Shown here: positions 11,985-24,297 of the stretch, in pieces
How positions within the stretch are numbered: the stretch's first letter is position 1
How the letters are laid out: every line of letters starts with the position of its first letter
Assembly (NCBI GenBank): GCA_014607495.2
Contig: CP053169.1
Location: 4,836,001-4,900,000 of the forward strand
Direction of reading: 5' to 3'
Length of the DNA stretch: 64,000 bases
Source: Carposina sasakii
Lineage: Eukaryota > Arthropoda > Insecta > Lepidoptera > Carposinidae
Position numbers and translations under genes: made by a program
The notes under the pieces: model-generated
Databases searched by the model: none
Seen by the model: only the letters and a program-made list of their open reading frames with translations
Told to the model about the DNA's origin: nothing

Positions 11985-12082
11985 TCAGGGGCGTTCCCTC
12001 AGACGATGAGAAACCTGGCTAGGATTCGTGACCCTGCAGCTCTGTCTACGATTTTGAGAACACTGCCGGTGTGTGTATGTAT
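11985..12082 (+). repeat. Family A copy (3' part)
   Basis: It contains GCGTTCCCTCAGACGATGAG, GACCCTGCAGCTCTG and GAACACTGCCGGTGTGTGTA. These line up with the 3' half of family A. Confidence 0.65.
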
Positions 12083-12139
12083 TAGTATTGGTTTCTATAA
12101 CGAAACGCAGTATAGATGGACAACGACTTACGTTTATTC

Positions 12140-12468
12140 ATAGACTAGTCCACTCCGTTCGCGTGCACTACAGAAAAAACAAAATGTGGAAATTATCCGA
12201 GATAAAAACATTTTCCCGGGATAAAAAGTAGTCTATATGTTAAGTGGGACCTGTCACAATATATTCCTGAAAACTGCATCGAAATCAGTTCAGCCGTTTC
12301 TGAGATTAGCGTGCACAAACGCACAGACAAACCGACAAACAGACAAAAATTCAAAAAATCATTGTTTTGGGTACTATTGCGTTGATAAAGGTCTCCTATA
12401 ATATTTTTTCTCATATACCTTCTATGTACAGACAGCGATCCGTTACATTTATATTATATGCATATAGA
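12140..12468 (+). repeat. Family B repeat, near full length
   Basis: This is a plus-oriented counterpart of 4318-4630. It shows CACTACAGAAAAAAC, the paired GGGATAAAAA blocks, the CAGCCGTTTCTGAGATTAG block and the ATGTACAGACAGCGATC end. Confidence 0.78.
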
Positions 12469-12495
12469 AGAAGATATATAGAATAGATATAGAGA

Positions 12496-12846
12496 TACAG
12501 GGTGTTTTTTTTCGTTGCCACCCTTAACGAAGGGTACGTACTCTATACAGAATAGATGCAAAAAAAATGCTGGGAAATAGTTTTTTTTTTTTATTACTTT
12601 ATCGGGCGAAATTTATAGTGTCCAGTGTTTAGGTTTTTTCATAGACAGTTTTTTTTCGTGAAAAAATCTTGCCACCCTTAATGTGCATTTATTTAGAAAA
12701 ACGCAGTCTATTTACACAACTTTGGACCCTAATATTTTAGAAACCAGACACTTCCCAGGTATGTTTCCATGGAGAAAAATGTTATCGTGATAGTAAGGAG
12801 ATTACGTAGTTTTCGGGAACGTTGACGATCAAGAATCACCATGTAT
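12496..12846 (+). repeat. Family D repeat, copy 1
   Basis: It begins TACAGGGTGTT and contains two GCCACCCTTAA motifs, CAACTTTGGACCCTAATAT and CAGGTATGTTTCCATGGAG, and ends near ATGTATA. It aligns end to end with 21025-21416. Confidence 0.82.
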
Positions 12847-13462
12847 AAAAGATAGATAATAAATACTAGATAATATCTATAGATTATAGTGCGATCATAG
12901 GTGGCGACAGTAGCTACATTTTACCAGTTTCAAATTGGTCTTTCTCAACACCTCCTCTTGTGCTTGTTTCATCGTATTGATAATCGAATGTATTGGGCGA
13001 ATAGCGCCCACAATACCATTATGCTGGACAATTGTGTTTATAATGGCCGACACATTACGATAACTTACTTTAGATTTAGAATGGACGCCCTCGGCGAAGA
13101 GTTTAAGTGTAATGGAAGTTTATTTTAATGTAGTTTTAAAATAAGCAATATATGTATAGTTAGCTAGGACATATGCTACATATAAGAATAGCATTGTAAC
13201 TAACGAATGCGTTTTCTTCATCCTTCCCTTTTTGCAAGGCCAGCCTCATCATTTCATCTGCATAATTTCTCTACCGTAGGTATTTGACCTATTATTTCAT
13301 TTTATGAAAAGTAAAATGTTTTTCTTTCCTCTCCATTTTTACTCTAATTGTGTAAAATAGGAATCATCTATCACACAAGTTACAGTACTATTACAGTATT
13401 AAAGTAAATACTTCTTACCTATGATATATTTTTGTGTTATCAACTAAATTTTCAATACTATT

Positions 13463-13750
13463 AAACCTTTTGGAAAAGATATTGGTTCTTTTGCTAACTC
13501 GGTTGGAATAACAACTGACAAAATAAATGGGACAAAAGGGTACCTACTCATAATCATTTGCAATTTTAGAACTATCTAACAAATCATTAGTTTTGACTCC
13601 AAACAGTCCCTTTTGTCTGCAACGGATTGTCCGTGACACACCATCGGAAGCATATTAGGGTGTGTTATGGTCAACTGTCACGAGATGATACTAGACCAGT
13701 GTTGGTGTATTTACCTACACGCACACTGTGTATAAATAAGAATATATAAT
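13463..13750 (+). repeat. Local duplication, left copy
   Basis: The block starts TTAAACCTTTTGGAAAAGAT and includes CATTAGTTTTGACTCCAAAC and GGTCAACTGTCACGAGATGA. It ends before TAAATAAGAATATAT. The same order of blocks recurs at 14037-14415. Confidence 0.85.
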
Positions 13751-14036
13751 ATATTGGCATGAAAAAATAATATAGAATCATAGACTATTAATTTATTTTA
13801 GTATGTACTTATCTCTTTTATTCTTTATACTGGCACATATTGCATCTAAAATGGGAAGTACGAGTATGTTGTACATGCCAAATTTGACACATATAAACTT
13901 GTACACATTTAAAAAACAAAGTTTTCCAGATAGCCGCATGTACAACGTTAGTTTTGTGACGACATCTTCTATACCTATGATTTATATTTCGTTGTGTGCT
14001 ATACAATCGTCTGCTAAATATTTCTTATTAGACCAT

Positions 14037-14415
14037 ATAAACCTTTTGGAAAAAGTATATTGGTTCAGTTGTTATGGCCTAACTCGGTATGGAATAACAA
14101 CTGATCTACATCAATAAATCGCGTTTGAGGAGCAATTGCAACCTGTGTAGCTACCTTACTTCTTATAATCATTTAGACCAATTTTGGAACTATCCCCTTT
14201 ATATCAAATACATTAGTTTTGACTCCAAACAGTCCCTTTTGTCTCAGAATCAACTAGGATGAGTCGATCCGTGACACACTATCATCGGAAGCACAATTTA
14301 TATGCGGGTGTGTTATGGTCAACTGTCACGAGATGATACTAGACCAGTATTGGTGTTTTTACCTACACGCATCGTGTTTGTTACTGTGTTACTAATAAAT
14401 AAGAATATATTAAAC
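14037..14415 (+). repeat. Local duplication, right copy
   Basis: This is a diverged copy of 13463-13750 in direct orientation. It has extra sequence between the shared blocks, including GAATCAACTAGGATGAGTC. Confidence 0.85.
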
Positions 14416-15175
14416 GTGAAAAAAAAAATTGCATCGAAGAGGTGCCAATGGCTATCATAAGGTCTTCATACTTGCAATTCTGAGATACCTATCTAATTCG
14501 ATAGAATCTAAGTATAGATAAAGTATTATTTCTTAAATTTAGACTTAAGTATTAATGCAAAATGTGTTTCAGAGATTCGTAAACCGATGTACCCGTCATA
14601 GATGATGCCTTATATTCATACAAATTCCCATTAGTATTATAAGCAAGCATCCCATTTCAATTATGTAATAAAATTGTCAACCAAAATACTCCACAAAAAA
14701 ACTAACTACATACAAACCACAAAATCAAATATACATCAATTGTAATATCATAACTGAACGGACAAGCCGCAAAGAAAGAGCATTTAAAATAATGATAAGA
14801 TCAGAGTGGCCTCCGCGTCTGATCCCTGAATCAATATTAGGGATCAAAGACTGGCCGGGGGTGGCGGTGGAACTGCATAGAGGGGTTGACAATTTTAACG
14901 GCGGTTTTGGGTTAAAGTTAAAATTGAAATGAAGCATATTAATGTAGGTATTATACATACATATACATGGCTTGCTTGAAGCTTGAAGAGCAGGATCACA
15001 AGGGAAATTAACGCGTATCCACATTAACGCGTATCTTATATCAAGATAAATCTAAGCTTATTCAAGAACAATGAACATAAGCTCATTATGTTTAATCTTG
15101 CTACAACATAGGCAGTGCAGTATTTGATCACCGACTTTCTCGCAAAAGTTGGTATAGGAAGACGCATCTACATAT

Positions 15176-15262
15176 ATAAATAGTCACGCCCATTATCCCC
15201 CAAAAGGTTGGGCAGAAGTGTGCAAATTACAACACACTTTTCACCAGTTACGCAAGACGCAT
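15176..15262 (+). repeat. Family C-related fragment
   Basis: TAGTCACGCCCATTATCCCC and ACACTTTTCACCAGTTACGC match 10126-10215. Confidence 0.55.
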
Positions 15263-17187
15263 TTGTAAGGTTAGGTTAGGATATTAAGTTTTTTCTTAAG
15301 ATATTCAAAGAGTACCATTTTGAAAAGACAAACGCCAACTGCAACTTGTAACAACTCCTAAAACTTTCCAAACTAGCCGAGCCCCCATAAGAAATCGGTC
15401 CGTTTCGGAGATAAATATGTAATCTTAATATAATTGCGTCTTAGCAAACACGACCCTTGTCCAGGATGCCCCTATTGACTCTCTCGCTCGGCTGCCCGCC
15501 GACGAATGATCCAGACTTGATGGAACACTCTTATGGACTGATCAGGCGGATGGACATTGGATTTAACTCATGTTCGACACGTTAGTTGGTGATGAACTTA
15601 TGGCAAATAGGGTTTCAGAACCGAGAGACCTTACACCAGCACGTCATTTGTGGTTTTCGGTGTAACTGATATGTGAGTACGTGTGTATGCTAGTAGATGC
15701 TCGAATCGGGATCGCCTGTGATCGCAATCATGAGTCGTCAAATTCGAGTGTCAGCGGAGGGTGTAGACAGGACCAGGTGGAGCCTACACCAGTTTAAGGT
15801 ATGACACCTTTTTGATACTTAACTACTTTTATTCAAAAGACCTTAGGTGGTGGTGCGCGAACACCAAATGCAGATATGGCACCTGATTTCTAAATTAGTG
15901 ATTTCAAAAATAGGAAGATACTTAAAATTGGTCTGAAGAAAATTAAGGAAAGTCTGTTGTACCTAACTAATTAAATAATACCAAAATAAATACCTATAAA
16001 AGCTGGAAAAGTGCTGTAACTAAGAAAGTACTTTGAATACCTTGCCATGTCAAAGATGATATAGCGCCCGGAACAACTGTGCCCCGGTGCTTGCTGACAC
16101 AAATAAACGGCCCACGTCAGCGCTCATACGAAATTAAGCCGAAACGTATCGCTTCCTATCGGTAAAAAAATCGACAGCAGGCATTAGTCTCACAAAATGG
16201 CATTACTCTTCATACGACGGAAAACGGCTCATAAAATATTACTCGACCAGTTTATGTTCAGCTCTGGTGGGGTATACAGTTTCCCTAGTACAGTGCTCGG
16301 TTGTTGGACTTAGAGGAGCAGGGGAGGCCAACTTGTACTGGGGGGCAAGTGGCAGACGGTCAATGTTCAATTGATATTAATGGCATTACAACACCTGGCC
16401 ACAGTCGCGAGTGCGACTGTTGGGCGAATGGTCGGCTTCTATGTGATAGTTCATTTCGATAAATTTTTTATTTTGAGATTGGCAAAATTAAATATTATTT
16501 AAGCGGATACACTGTCCTTCAAGTTGATGAAGTCTATAAAGATTCAGCATAATAAGTATAATCATTTTCACATTACCTTCACATGCCTTGCGGATGAACT
16601 TGAATGACTAGTTAATTTCTTATATTTAAAGATGTCAAAAGTAGCTAATACCCATAAAGAATTTTAATTTAAATAAAACACACAAAAAAACGTAGGTAAT
16701 TTTCCAGGATTCGATCCCCCTTCGTTGAAAAAAGGAGACAGAAAACCCTCGTACAAACTGTACACAAATGAACACACTCCACCACCATGTAAGCCCTGCA
16801 TATCTGGCGTCCACGATTACAGTAATACGTGTGCTAATGGTGTGTTAACATCCACATCGGCACCTGATGCCGTGTCCTCAGAGACACTGGCCCTTGCTCT
16901 CCATTATTTATTATTTATAGCCAGGTTACACGCTATTGGACTAGGAAACACTTTTTTTACGATAAAACTAATAGGTACCTATATATATAGCTAGCTCAAG
17001 TGTGTCGTGTCATGCATAGATCATTGTATGATACTCATAGGCACATAAATTAAATAATAACATAGGTAAGTTAACTTGCGCTACAAAGATAGTAGGCTAG
17101 ATTGCTAGATTACTCTTTGTCGACTGTATAGGATTTTTAAGAAAATTGAAATCCTTATTGATAGATTTCTTACATATATGCTTATAG

Positions 17188-17290
17188 CGGACGCCCGCGA
17201 CTCCGTCCGCGTGGACTGCAGAAAAGACAGAAGAATTCAGAAGGCGCCATCTTTGCAGACTTATGGAACGTACGATTAATAACAACAACC
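17188..17290 (+). repeat. Family B repeat fragment
   Basis: The signature GGACGCCCGCGACTCCGTCC and then GCGTGGACTGCAGAAAA is present. The body after it diverges from the longer copies. Confidence 0.7.
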
Positions 17291-18559
17291 AACGTTGATG
17301 ATCAGTTTTTTATTAATTATTAGTTATTAAGACCATTAATTTAAATAATAACTATCCTATCATCTAAGTTGGACCAAATTACATATATATGCCAATTTTC
17401 ATGAATATCAGTTGACTCGTTTTTGAGTTTATTCGGAACATACACAGTGACACGGATTTTTTATATATTAGAAGATAATATACTCGTGCTTATAACCCCA
17501 TGATACGAGATAAGTTGAATTCACTAATTAACTTAAAGACTCAAACTATGCATATATGCCTTAGAGCTTCTCATTTTCTTTCTTCTAATAATTTATTATA
17601 ATCTTATCCGATAAAAAGCGATATCAGTAAATTAAACTTCGGCAAAATCCGGGAAATAAAACAAAAGCTTTTGGTAAAAATCGCGAATGGAAAAATTGCT
17701 TCAAGAAAAAAATGATTTTATCAAAAATATTGCCATACTCTATTACTCGTACTTATATCTGTATACTGGATAACATTTCCCATTCATTCACCATATCTCA
17801 GGAATTTACCGGAATCTACCTTATGTAAAAGTTAACAAACCCCACTTTGTAGTATTCGGCGAGGTTGACATTTAAATAACATAAAATAATCATAACATAA
17901 GTTCTTATTTTATGCAAATAATATTTATTTGACAGACATTGTTGACAGTGAGTATCATTGTCAAATAATTGATTAAATTGTGCCACTCAGGTTACCCTCT
18001 ACGCAATCGATTCCCATGAAGGTGTGTGACACACGGCTGCGTTTGCGCATTGAACTGAGACGTCCTCGTATTGTATTGTAAACTGTTTCCGAATATTAGC
18101 TGTAATCAAAATTGGTTATATCAATTCAATAACCGAAATTATATAAAATTGTAAGGATATTATTAACTAAGTATTAAGACTAATAGACAGGTAAATATTA
18201 TAGTATTACAGTTATTGTAAAGTTTAAGTTTATTTAAGTTTATAAGTATTTGTAAAGTTTCATGAAACACTTTCGTTGAAGTATTATCAAATGATTACAA
18301 AAGTCTTCGAATTTTTTTCACTTTTCTCCTCGTAAGTTTTACGAGGTGGGTGATTCGAAGACCTACCAGTAACTTATCGGTCCCTCACGACTGGTGCTAA
18401 CTGTTCTTCTCACGCAACGAAACTGATACGCTGGGGAAAAAGTTCAAAGTGAGTAATTAGCATTAGGTGGGCTAAGACGATATTGCCGATCGCTTACTGG
18501 GGTAATGTTAATAGTATTAGGCTTAGAAGTGGACATATAATAATATCAAAGTTATTTGT

Positions 18560-18620
18560 ATAGACTAAACTTAAGTTCCTGTGTCCCTACATGGAGCAGA
18601 GGGCCTATACAGTATGCACA
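18560..18620 (-). repeat. LINE 3'-end fragment
   Basis: In reverse complement it reads GGCCCTCTGCTCCATGTAGG then GACACAGGAACTTAA. It matches the tail of the LINE fragment at 57660-57845. Confidence 0.65.
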
Positions 18621-18882
18621 GATAGGAGCATCATGAAAAAATGCATAGGAGGAACTCAAATACCTCATAATACTTACCTAAGTTACATCATCGTTCATAC
18701 TTATTACGCCATTTTAAGACTGACTGAACTTATCTTAATTTTTTTAAGAGGTTATTTATATACGTGAATTAAAATAGAAAAATTTCACACACATTAAGTA
18801 CTCTCGCGTTTGTAACTAACACGACTAGACCCATTTTTATTGTGTGTATATTTTTATTGTGGGTAGGTCTGAGAATACATAT

Positions 18883-19145
18883 ACATACATATAATCACGC
18901 CTTTATCCCTTACGGGGTAGGCAGAGCACCAAGGGCTGACAGAACCATATGGTGCCACTTCTGACCAATTTTGAGGGTATAGTTGAGATGTACAAGTTCG
19001 GTTAGTAGTGTCAGGTGGTCAGCCCATCGCCTACAAAACACCAAGACCCTCCTGTCCCTCTACTGACTTGTACAGTATGCCGGGAAGAGAAGCAGCTGTA
19101 GTATTATACGTTTTTTTTTCACTCCCAGAGCAGCATAGAAGTATG
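18883..19145 (+). repeat. Family C repeat, full-length-like
   Basis: It is preceded by CATA-rich leader sequence. It starts ATCACGCCTTTATCCCTTAC, contains GTTCGGTTAGTAGTG and ACTTGTACAGTATGCC, and ends CACTCCCAGAGCAGCATAGAA. It is matched closely by 32017-32278 and 47275-47552. Confidence 0.88.
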
Positions 19146-19477
19146 AGGTCTGAGAATACTATTCGTATATAATTTTTTAAACCATTTCCACGAAATAAGC
19201 GACATCCACGCGAGCGGAGCCGCGGGAAACAGCTAGTGTATGTATAAAAATATTTTCAGTTGGTAGAGAATAAACGTTTATGTATTGCAATGGAGCAGAG
19301 ATTGATCATACACTGTGACCGAGGTGTTGTCGACTAATAAGCAGGCAAATGGCATGAATGTTGTGATTCTGTATAATTATTTCATGCATTCATTTATTGA
19401 CGGAAGCCTGACAAAGGTCGTTGTACGAAGATAGTCACGTTGAAACATAATAAATAGTAGTGAAGATATTGTAATAC

Positions 19478-19692
19478 GTGCTGATGCGGGGCTTCACTAG
19501 AATACGTCAGCTGCATCTCCTTCCACGCACGTCGTAAGAGTTAACGGTGATGAGCTAGCACCTTATCACTGATCATTTACATCTGTCCCCGCTATGCCTT
19601 ATGTGGTTTGGATCTCTTTCGTGATCTTGGTCTCATTCGCGATCCTGCAGTCCCGGCTACCCCGGCTCGGGAACTAGTCGTGTGTATCTTAT
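19478..19692 (+). repeat. Family A repeat, near full length
   Basis: The 5' end is CTGATGCGGGGCTTCACTAG, followed by CTGCATCTCCTTCC, GATGAGCTAGCACC, CTGTCCCCGCTATGCC, GATCCTGCAGTCC and CGGGAACTAGTCGTGTGTAT. Confidence 0.85.
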
Positions 19693-19822
19693 TTTGTAGT
19701 TTTGTTGACATACTCGTAATCTCTTGATTATTATTAATCACTATCGAATATTTTATTTAAATTGAAAGTAAATATTTATGCTGACTATTTTATGGATACT
19801 CTACTACACGTTTCATGTGTAT

Positions 19823-19994
19823 GGGCGTTTTTCCACTAGACGACATTTCGTCATCTAGTATGGGGGGCCGTGTCGTGGTCGTATCGTCTAATGTAAAAAC
19901 AAGCCATACTATCTAATACATTTTTGCTTCTAAAAAAGTCGTGGTCGCGACATTGTCGCGGTCGTGCCGTGGCCTTGCTAGTGGAAAAACGCCC
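19823..19994. mobile_element. Miniature inverted-repeat element with GGGCGTTTTTCCACTAG ends
   Basis: A 17-bp terminal inverted repeat (GGGCGTTTTTCCACTAG / CTAGTGGAAAAACGCCC) bounds a 172-bp unit. It is flanked by TAT on both sides, a possible 3-bp target duplication. The interior carries GTCGTGGTCG-type repeats. It has no coding capacity. Confidence 0.78.
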
Positions 19995-21024
19995 TATAAA
20001 TTTTGAAACCATTTTTATAGCAGATTTCACAGGTAAAGGTACATTCATACAAGGGCGTGATAAATAACCATAAAGGACCTAACAGATTACCTAATAACAA
20101 TTACATGCTTACATTACATTGCACTCTCCCATGCAGTTCAACGGCGATTACACACACATACTACTTCATGGACACGTTTTTGTCGAACCTAATGACGTGC
20201 TAAGCACAACTCGGTTGTAATTTCAATGGTAACAATGCTTCTACATGGCAAATTGCCGCGATTGTCTCTGATACACTCCTTTCTCATCGTTTTGTATCGC
20301 ATATTCTACGTTCTTTAGTTTTGCGACGATTGTGGATTGAGGAAGTGTGGAGGGTTCTTAAAACGAGAAATTCTAATGTTGATTCCGGGTTCAATCTTGT
20401 CTTTTTTAAATTGTTATTGAAAAATAATAAAAATATGAAACCTCAAGCTCCTAATTCAAGATACAACAATATTTAGATATTCTATGAGTGTTTATGCCTG
20501 TAACAAAGTACATTAGATTTTTTTTAAATAAAACTAATAAAGTGCACCCGATATCCATTAGCTCTACATTTTTCCTTAAGTTCTCTGTTCCCCAAATATA
20601 AGTCGGAATATATCTCATATAAGATATACGTATAAATTATATATGAAACAAACCGACTCCACAACTTTCTATATCCACAGTAATAGCAATAAATATGGTA
20701 CAATTAGAGGTTATAAAACGTTCTCTTCTGCGCCGGTTAGCGTTAAATGGGGGTACACAAAAACATTGATGTACTGTCTGAATCGACCTGGTAGGTCGGG
20801 TGGAGTCGAGCGCGACTAGTGCGCTAAAGGTGTCACATATATAGATATATATTATTTACAGCATGCTAAACAACAAAGAATAATAAAATCAAAACTAAGA
20901 TCCCTCGAGCTTTTTCTTTTAAGTACTAAAATATTTCATCAATGAGTGCCAGCAATTACAAAATTACATGAAGGAGTTAATAATAATAAAAATTTTGTAA
21001 TTGCTATTGCTGTAACATATACTA

Positions 21025-21416
21025 TACAGGGTGTTTTTTCTTTGCCACCCTTAACGAAGGGTGCGTACTTTATACATCGAATAAAGTAAGTTTATGCCAA
21101 AAAAAATGCTGGGAAACGATGTAAATTTTTTGAAATTTTTTTTTTAGTTAGTTACTTGATCGGACGAAATTTAGTCTTCAGTGTTTATGTTAGGTTTCTT
21201 ATAGACAGATATTAATTATTTCGCGTAAAAAAATGTTGCTAGGCGCGTCTGTGTGCATTTATGCAGAAAAACCGCAGTCTATATACTCAACTTTGGACCC
21301 TAATATCTTGGGAACCAGGCACTTCCCAGGTATGCTTCCATGGAGAAAAATGATTGAGATGATGAGGAGATTCCGTAGTTTTCGGGAACGTTGACGACAA
21401 AAAATCATTCTGTATA
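21025..21416 (+). repeat. Family D repeat, copy 2
   Basis: It is a diverged partner of 12496-12846 with the same order of motifs: TACAGGGTGTT, GCCACCCTTAACGAAGGGTG, CAACTTTGGACCC, CCAGGTATGCTTCCATGG. It ends at CTGTATA. Confidence 0.82.
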
Positions 21417-22059
21417 CAGACGGCTGCATTCCCAACATGTGGTAGCTAGAACAGCAGCATCTTAAAGGTCGCGGCCACGTTTTAGGCCGATTTAAACAAA
21501 CAATGCTACCCAAAATAAATATATTTTTTACACCTGCCAAGAAGCTTTTTTCAATGGTTTTATAGGCGGCAAAAAATAAACTTACATTATCATACGTTGT
21601 GTTACGTTTGCTTATCCTAAACTATGATAAAAGTATTTAACTTCCAAAGGTACATTTACTGCAAATTCTACATTAGGAGAACTTGTATCGTAGGATATAG
21701 GATTCATAAACCCTTTAAAATTATTTAACGCCAAAGCTTTAAAAAAAGGGTTTTGATAACAAACACAATATATAGGTGATTCCACACTGGAGCGGGGGAC
21801 AGATCGCACCAATTTCAGTATTAATAGCTTGCAGCGACGCGTGAAAACTGACGCTCTGCTAGTCGCGATGTAGAGTTAATGGAAGAGACGAAGTTAGACA
21901 ATACTGTGGATTGTATCTTTGTTTTTGATGATCTTATTTATCGTGATTATCTATTTTTTCATACTATGCTATAGGTTTATAAGATAACCCTACAAATAAT
22001 CTCCATAGGTTTCCCTTAACACATTTTGTTTTGCAACTATCGAAACCAGAATTTAATTT

Positions 22060-22283
22060 AAATTCTCTATCTATACATATAATAAAATTGTAACGAATCG
22101 ATGTTTGTGCACACTAATATCAGAAACGGCTGACCCGATTTTTTCAGCAATATGTTGTGACAGGTCCCACTTAACATATAGGCTACTTTTTATCCCGGGA
22201 AAATGATTTTATCCCGGGTACTATCAACATTTTATTTTTTCTGCAGTCCACGCGGACGGAGTCGCGGGCGTCCACTAGTAATT
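22060..22283 (-). repeat. Family B repeat
   Basis: In reverse complement it begins CTAGTGGACGCCCGCGACTC and then CGTCCGCGTGGACTGCAGAAA. It includes two GGGATAAAA blocks and CAGCCGTTTCTGATATTAG. Confidence 0.8.
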
Positions 22284-22317
22284 AATATGTACATACACAA
22301 TACACACGTCGGTGTTT

Positions 22318-22493
22318 CTAAAATTAGGTAGCCAGAACTGCAAGATATATAGCGGGGACAGATTTAATTGATCAGTCACAAGTTTCTAGCCTGTCACGAG
22401 AATGCCTGAGTTCCTTAGTCGACTCTCGAGACATGCACGGGAGGAGACGCAACTGATATATTTTTGTGAAGCCTCGCATCAGCACAGGTACAA
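22318..22493 (-). repeat. Family A repeat
   Basis: In reverse complement it reads CTGATGCGAGGCTTCAC, CTCCTCCCGTGCATGTC, CTAAGGAACTCAGGCATTC, CTGTCCCCGCTAT and CAGTTCTGGCTACC. Confidence 0.8.
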
Positions 22494-24134
22494 ATTAATA
22501 TGAAGAAATTTTATACCAGATTAATTTGAGAAGAATAACGAATTTTTGCCAATCATCATCACCAATGTCCAATGTCTCTTCCAGTAGACGCCATTTTAAA
22601 ATTTGAATGTGCTCATTCACCGGAGCGCGTCGCTCAATATGACCGCACCCTGAGACCATCGATAGCCATGCATAAATCAAGCGCCAATAAATAAATATCA
22701 TTCCAACCTGCTTCCGGCCGCGCTCACTGTCTGTTCGAATTTCATTTTATTTCATATGTTAATGTAGATAAAAACGAACGCAGTGAAATTATCAGGTAAA
22801 TCGGTCGATTTGTTTGCTGGAAGAGTGTTTCTTTAGTTCTGCTGAGGGCCTCGATTTTTATGTAGGCACCTAACCAATTATCGATTAGCTATCCAGCGCG
22901 GCAACGCAGCCAGCATTTTGGGCACGCTACTTGATAACCGAGACCGGTTGACCATCCTGTAAAACCGGAACTGGTGAATCGACCTACCATATGCACATTA
23001 GATCTAAGTAGTTTTTAAGTTACCTAAAATAGGTATAAAATAGGTAGTCAATAGGATGAATAGGATGATATATGATAGTTATTAAGATATAAAAAAACTA
23101 ACTGACCCAGGAGTAAGTACGCACTGTGCAAGCTTTAAAGTATATGAACTAACTTTGGCACTCTGACTATAGTTTCTGAAAAATAAACGAAAATTATGAC
23201 ACAATTAAGGTGTTTTAAACCTATATTCAAGGTAATGTATAGAAGTACACATTATCTTATTAAAGTGACATTGTGGCCGCGCCGACTCCGCGCGGTGATG
23301 CGTGAAACCGTCGCATTGTGTCGCGCGACCGTGACGCGACACCGCACCCTGTCGCGCTCCGTCTACTTTGGCATTTCTATAGTTTAATGATTAATATAAT
23401 GAGTGATTCTGGATTTAGGATTAATAAAAAATATGGAGATAGTCGAAGGTCAATCTCATATTATTAATCAATGACCCACAGATCATTCGCACTCGACCAT
23501 TGAAATTTAACTCTCATCCAAGTGCCCTCTCCATTCAGCATAAGAGCGTACATTTAGTAAGCAGTATCTAGTCGTATAAGAATCATAATCATTTCAGCGA
23601 TGAAAAGTCCACTGTTGAACAATACATACTTAATAGAAGCTCTGCCACTTTGAGGACCATCACCATTCCATTCACCAGCCATCATCATTCATTCATTTAC
23701 ATCTAGCAAATTCTGCATCACCCTTCATCGCTAGCATCATTATAAAAAGTACAGCAGCAGTTTTTACTCTCTGTAAAAAATCTCAAACTTCTTTTGTCAA
23801 AATGTATTTAAGTCCTGCCATTTAAAATTTGACCTTGTCCTCCCGACTTTCCCTGTGTATTTAATCTAGTTTTTAAGGTTTCCCAGAACAATAGGTTTAC
23901 AAATAAAATATGCTCAGATAGCAATGATACTAAATTGACTGAAATTTACTTAAAAGATTGCATCGTTATCATCTGTGTCTCAGAGTATTTTATGGCCGAA
24001 CAGTACCTGCATCGACTTTTTGCAGTTAACTGCACAAGTGCACACATTTACCAGCAGCCACTGTTTCTAAAACCACGACAGCAGTCAGTGCGATTAGGTT
24101 TTAGGTAAAAGCTTAATATTTGTAAAAGCTTATT

Positions 24135-24297
24135 AATACTAATATTACAAATGCGAAAGTAAGTTTTTTTATTTATCTTTTTACGCCTTATTCACTCAAC
24201 CAATCTTCTTGAAATATTGCATATTTATAGATGGAGGTATGGAGATGGACATAGGCTACATATCCACGCGGACGATATCGAGGGCAACACCTAGTTT
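24135..24297 (-). repeat. Family B-like retroposon tail
   Basis: The left end AATACTAATATTACAAATGCG is the reverse complement of the CGCATTTGTAATATTAGTATT tail type. The right end keeps CCACGCGGACGATATCG and CTAGTT. Confidence 0.6.

Larger units (their letters stand above)
12850..19470. other. Intergenic, no gene recognised
   Basis: It holds the local duplication at 13463-14415, repeat fragments, and two higher-complexity blocks (about 16050-16200 and 16330-16450). The second block has the palindrome CAGTCGC-GAGT-GCGACTG. No coding exon can be supported. Confidence 0.55.

Noticed and set aside
16725..16994. 89-codon plus open frame
   Set aside because: The composition is not coding-like, it has no recognisable domain, and there are no clear splice partners.
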